Below are positions 16,294 through 16,805 of a DNA stretch of 16,805 nt, piece by piece. Under the pieces are notes generated by a model. That model saw only the letters and a list, made by a program, of their open reading frames with translations. It had not been told where the DNA came from and did not search any database. The translations under genes were made by a program, and so were the position numbers. This stretch comes from an uncultured Pseudomonadaceae bacterium (GTDB lineage Bacteria; Pseudomonadota; Gammaproteobacteria; Pseudomonadales; Pseudomonadaceae). Where the stretch lies: the NCBI GenBank assembly GCA_947630465.1, contig CANRHT010000020.1, positions 1 through 16,805 on the forward strand, in the 5' to 3' direction. How positions within the stretch are numbered: the first letter of the stretch is position 1; each line of letters opens with the position of its first letter.

Positions 16294-16805
16294 AAAGACA
16301 GTTGTTGCTTAAGTAACTGCATGGCTTGCGCGCGGTGACTGAGTTGGTTTTTGAGTGCGTTAGGCAACTCGGCGCTGCTGCAATCGTGCTCGGCGACATA
16401 AAACAGCGGGTCGTAGCCAAAGCCGTTATCACCTTGGGTGGCATGTAAAATACGCCCTTGCCAACGGCCTTCACAAATAATCGGTAACGGATCATCGGCA
16501 TGCTGCAATAACGCCAGCACACAAATAAATTGCGCCCCACGCTCGGCGTCAGGCACGCCTTGCAGTGCTTCGAGCAGTTTGCGGTTATTGCCGGCATCAC
16601 CATCGGTGGCACTGTAACGTGCGGAATAAATACCAGGAGCGCCTTTTAAGTAATCGACGGTTAAACCTGAGTCATCCGCCAAAGCGGGTAGGCCTGATAT
16701 TTTGCAGGCGTTACGCGCTTTGAGGATGGCGTTTTCAATAAAGGTCAAGCCGGTTTCTTCCGGCTCGACCGAACTGAATTCGCTGATGGAGCGAATCTTG
16801 ATGCT
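16290..16805 (-). CDS. rdgB: XTP/dITP pyrophosphatase RdgB, 5' end outside the window
   Basis: House-cleaning Ham1/RdgB nucleotidase that hydrolyses dITP, XTP and other non-canonical purine triphosphates to monophosphates. The minus-strand frame is open from the window edge, giving 171 residues. About 25-30 N-terminal residues (including the SGNxGK-type start motif) are missing. Visible are the [16 protein letters not shown] segment, the catalytic [26 protein letters not shown] (base recognition) and the C-terminal LSHRAQAM. Any internal TTG/ATG start at 16748 would cut conserved sequence, so the gene must continue past 16805. It overlaps hemW by four bases (ATGA). Confidence 0.95.
   Translation of the reverse strand, partial: SIKIRSISEFSSVEPEETGLTFIENAILKARNACKISGLPALADDSGLTVDYLKGAPGIYSARYSATDGDAGNNRKLLEALQGVPDAERGAQFICVLALLQHADDPLPIICEGRWQGRILHATQGDNGFGYDPLFYVAEHDCSSAELPNALKNQLSHRAQAMQLLKQQLSL

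Noticed and set aside
1..16805. Defence system, prophage, insertion sequence or CRISPR array
   Set aside because: Every sizeable stretch is accounted for by recognised housekeeping genes. There are no transposase or integrase frames, no direct-repeat arrays, and no composition shift suggesting transfer.

Overview
The window is a gene-dense, ordinary chromosomal stretch from a gammaproteobacterium of the Pseudomonas lineage. The protein sequences, the PlsY/FolB/FolK-like, DadA/Alr/cytochrome c and MtgA/DUF423/ThiS/ThiG/TrmB/DUF3392/HemW/RdgB gene pairings all resemble Pseudomonas. Base composition looks close to half GC, well below typical Pseudomonas, so I infer a lower-GC relative (for example the Thiopseudomonas/Denitrificimonas group). 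That placement is an inference from memory. I see no mobile element, CRISPR array, tRNA or rRNA gene, and no foreign-looking island. No gap between genes exceeds 300 bases.

Region 1 (1-4500, minus strand) is the macromolecular synthesis cluster read right to left: rpsU, dnaG, rpoD (3' end cut by the window edge). A strong terminator with a UUCG loop separates rpsU from dnaG, and a perfect 10-bp inverted repeat enclosing a TATAAT sits between dnaG and rpoD. Divergent from rpsU across an AT-rich spacer with two palindromes is tsaD (4501-5532). It meets the convergent lipid-synthesis gene plsY tail to tail with a 6-base overlap. folB and an overlapping, divergent folK-like gene follow on the plus strand.

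Region 2 (7095-11454, plus strand) holds D-alanine catabolism (dadA and an alanine racemase, probably dadX), a cytochrome c5-type periplasmic protein with its own promoter and terminator, a LysE/ArgO-type amino-acid exporter and iron superoxide dismutase sodB.

Region 3 (11520-16805) holds mtgA (minus), a DUF423 membrane protein, thiS-thiG (thiazole synthesis) and trmB (tRNA m7G46 methyltransferase) on the plus strand, then the minus-strand operon rdgB-hemW-DUF3392. The rdgB 5' end lies beyond the window. Strong hairpins mark several of the convergent or tandem boundaries.

I found no convincing undescribed system. The most worthwhile second looks are the FolK-like protein with a degenerate catalytic/ATP loop, the palindromic elements inside the rpsU-dnaG-rpoD region, the reduced dad locus joined to a cytochrome c gene, and the way four blocks that are apart in P. 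aeruginosa (as I remember it) are joined here.
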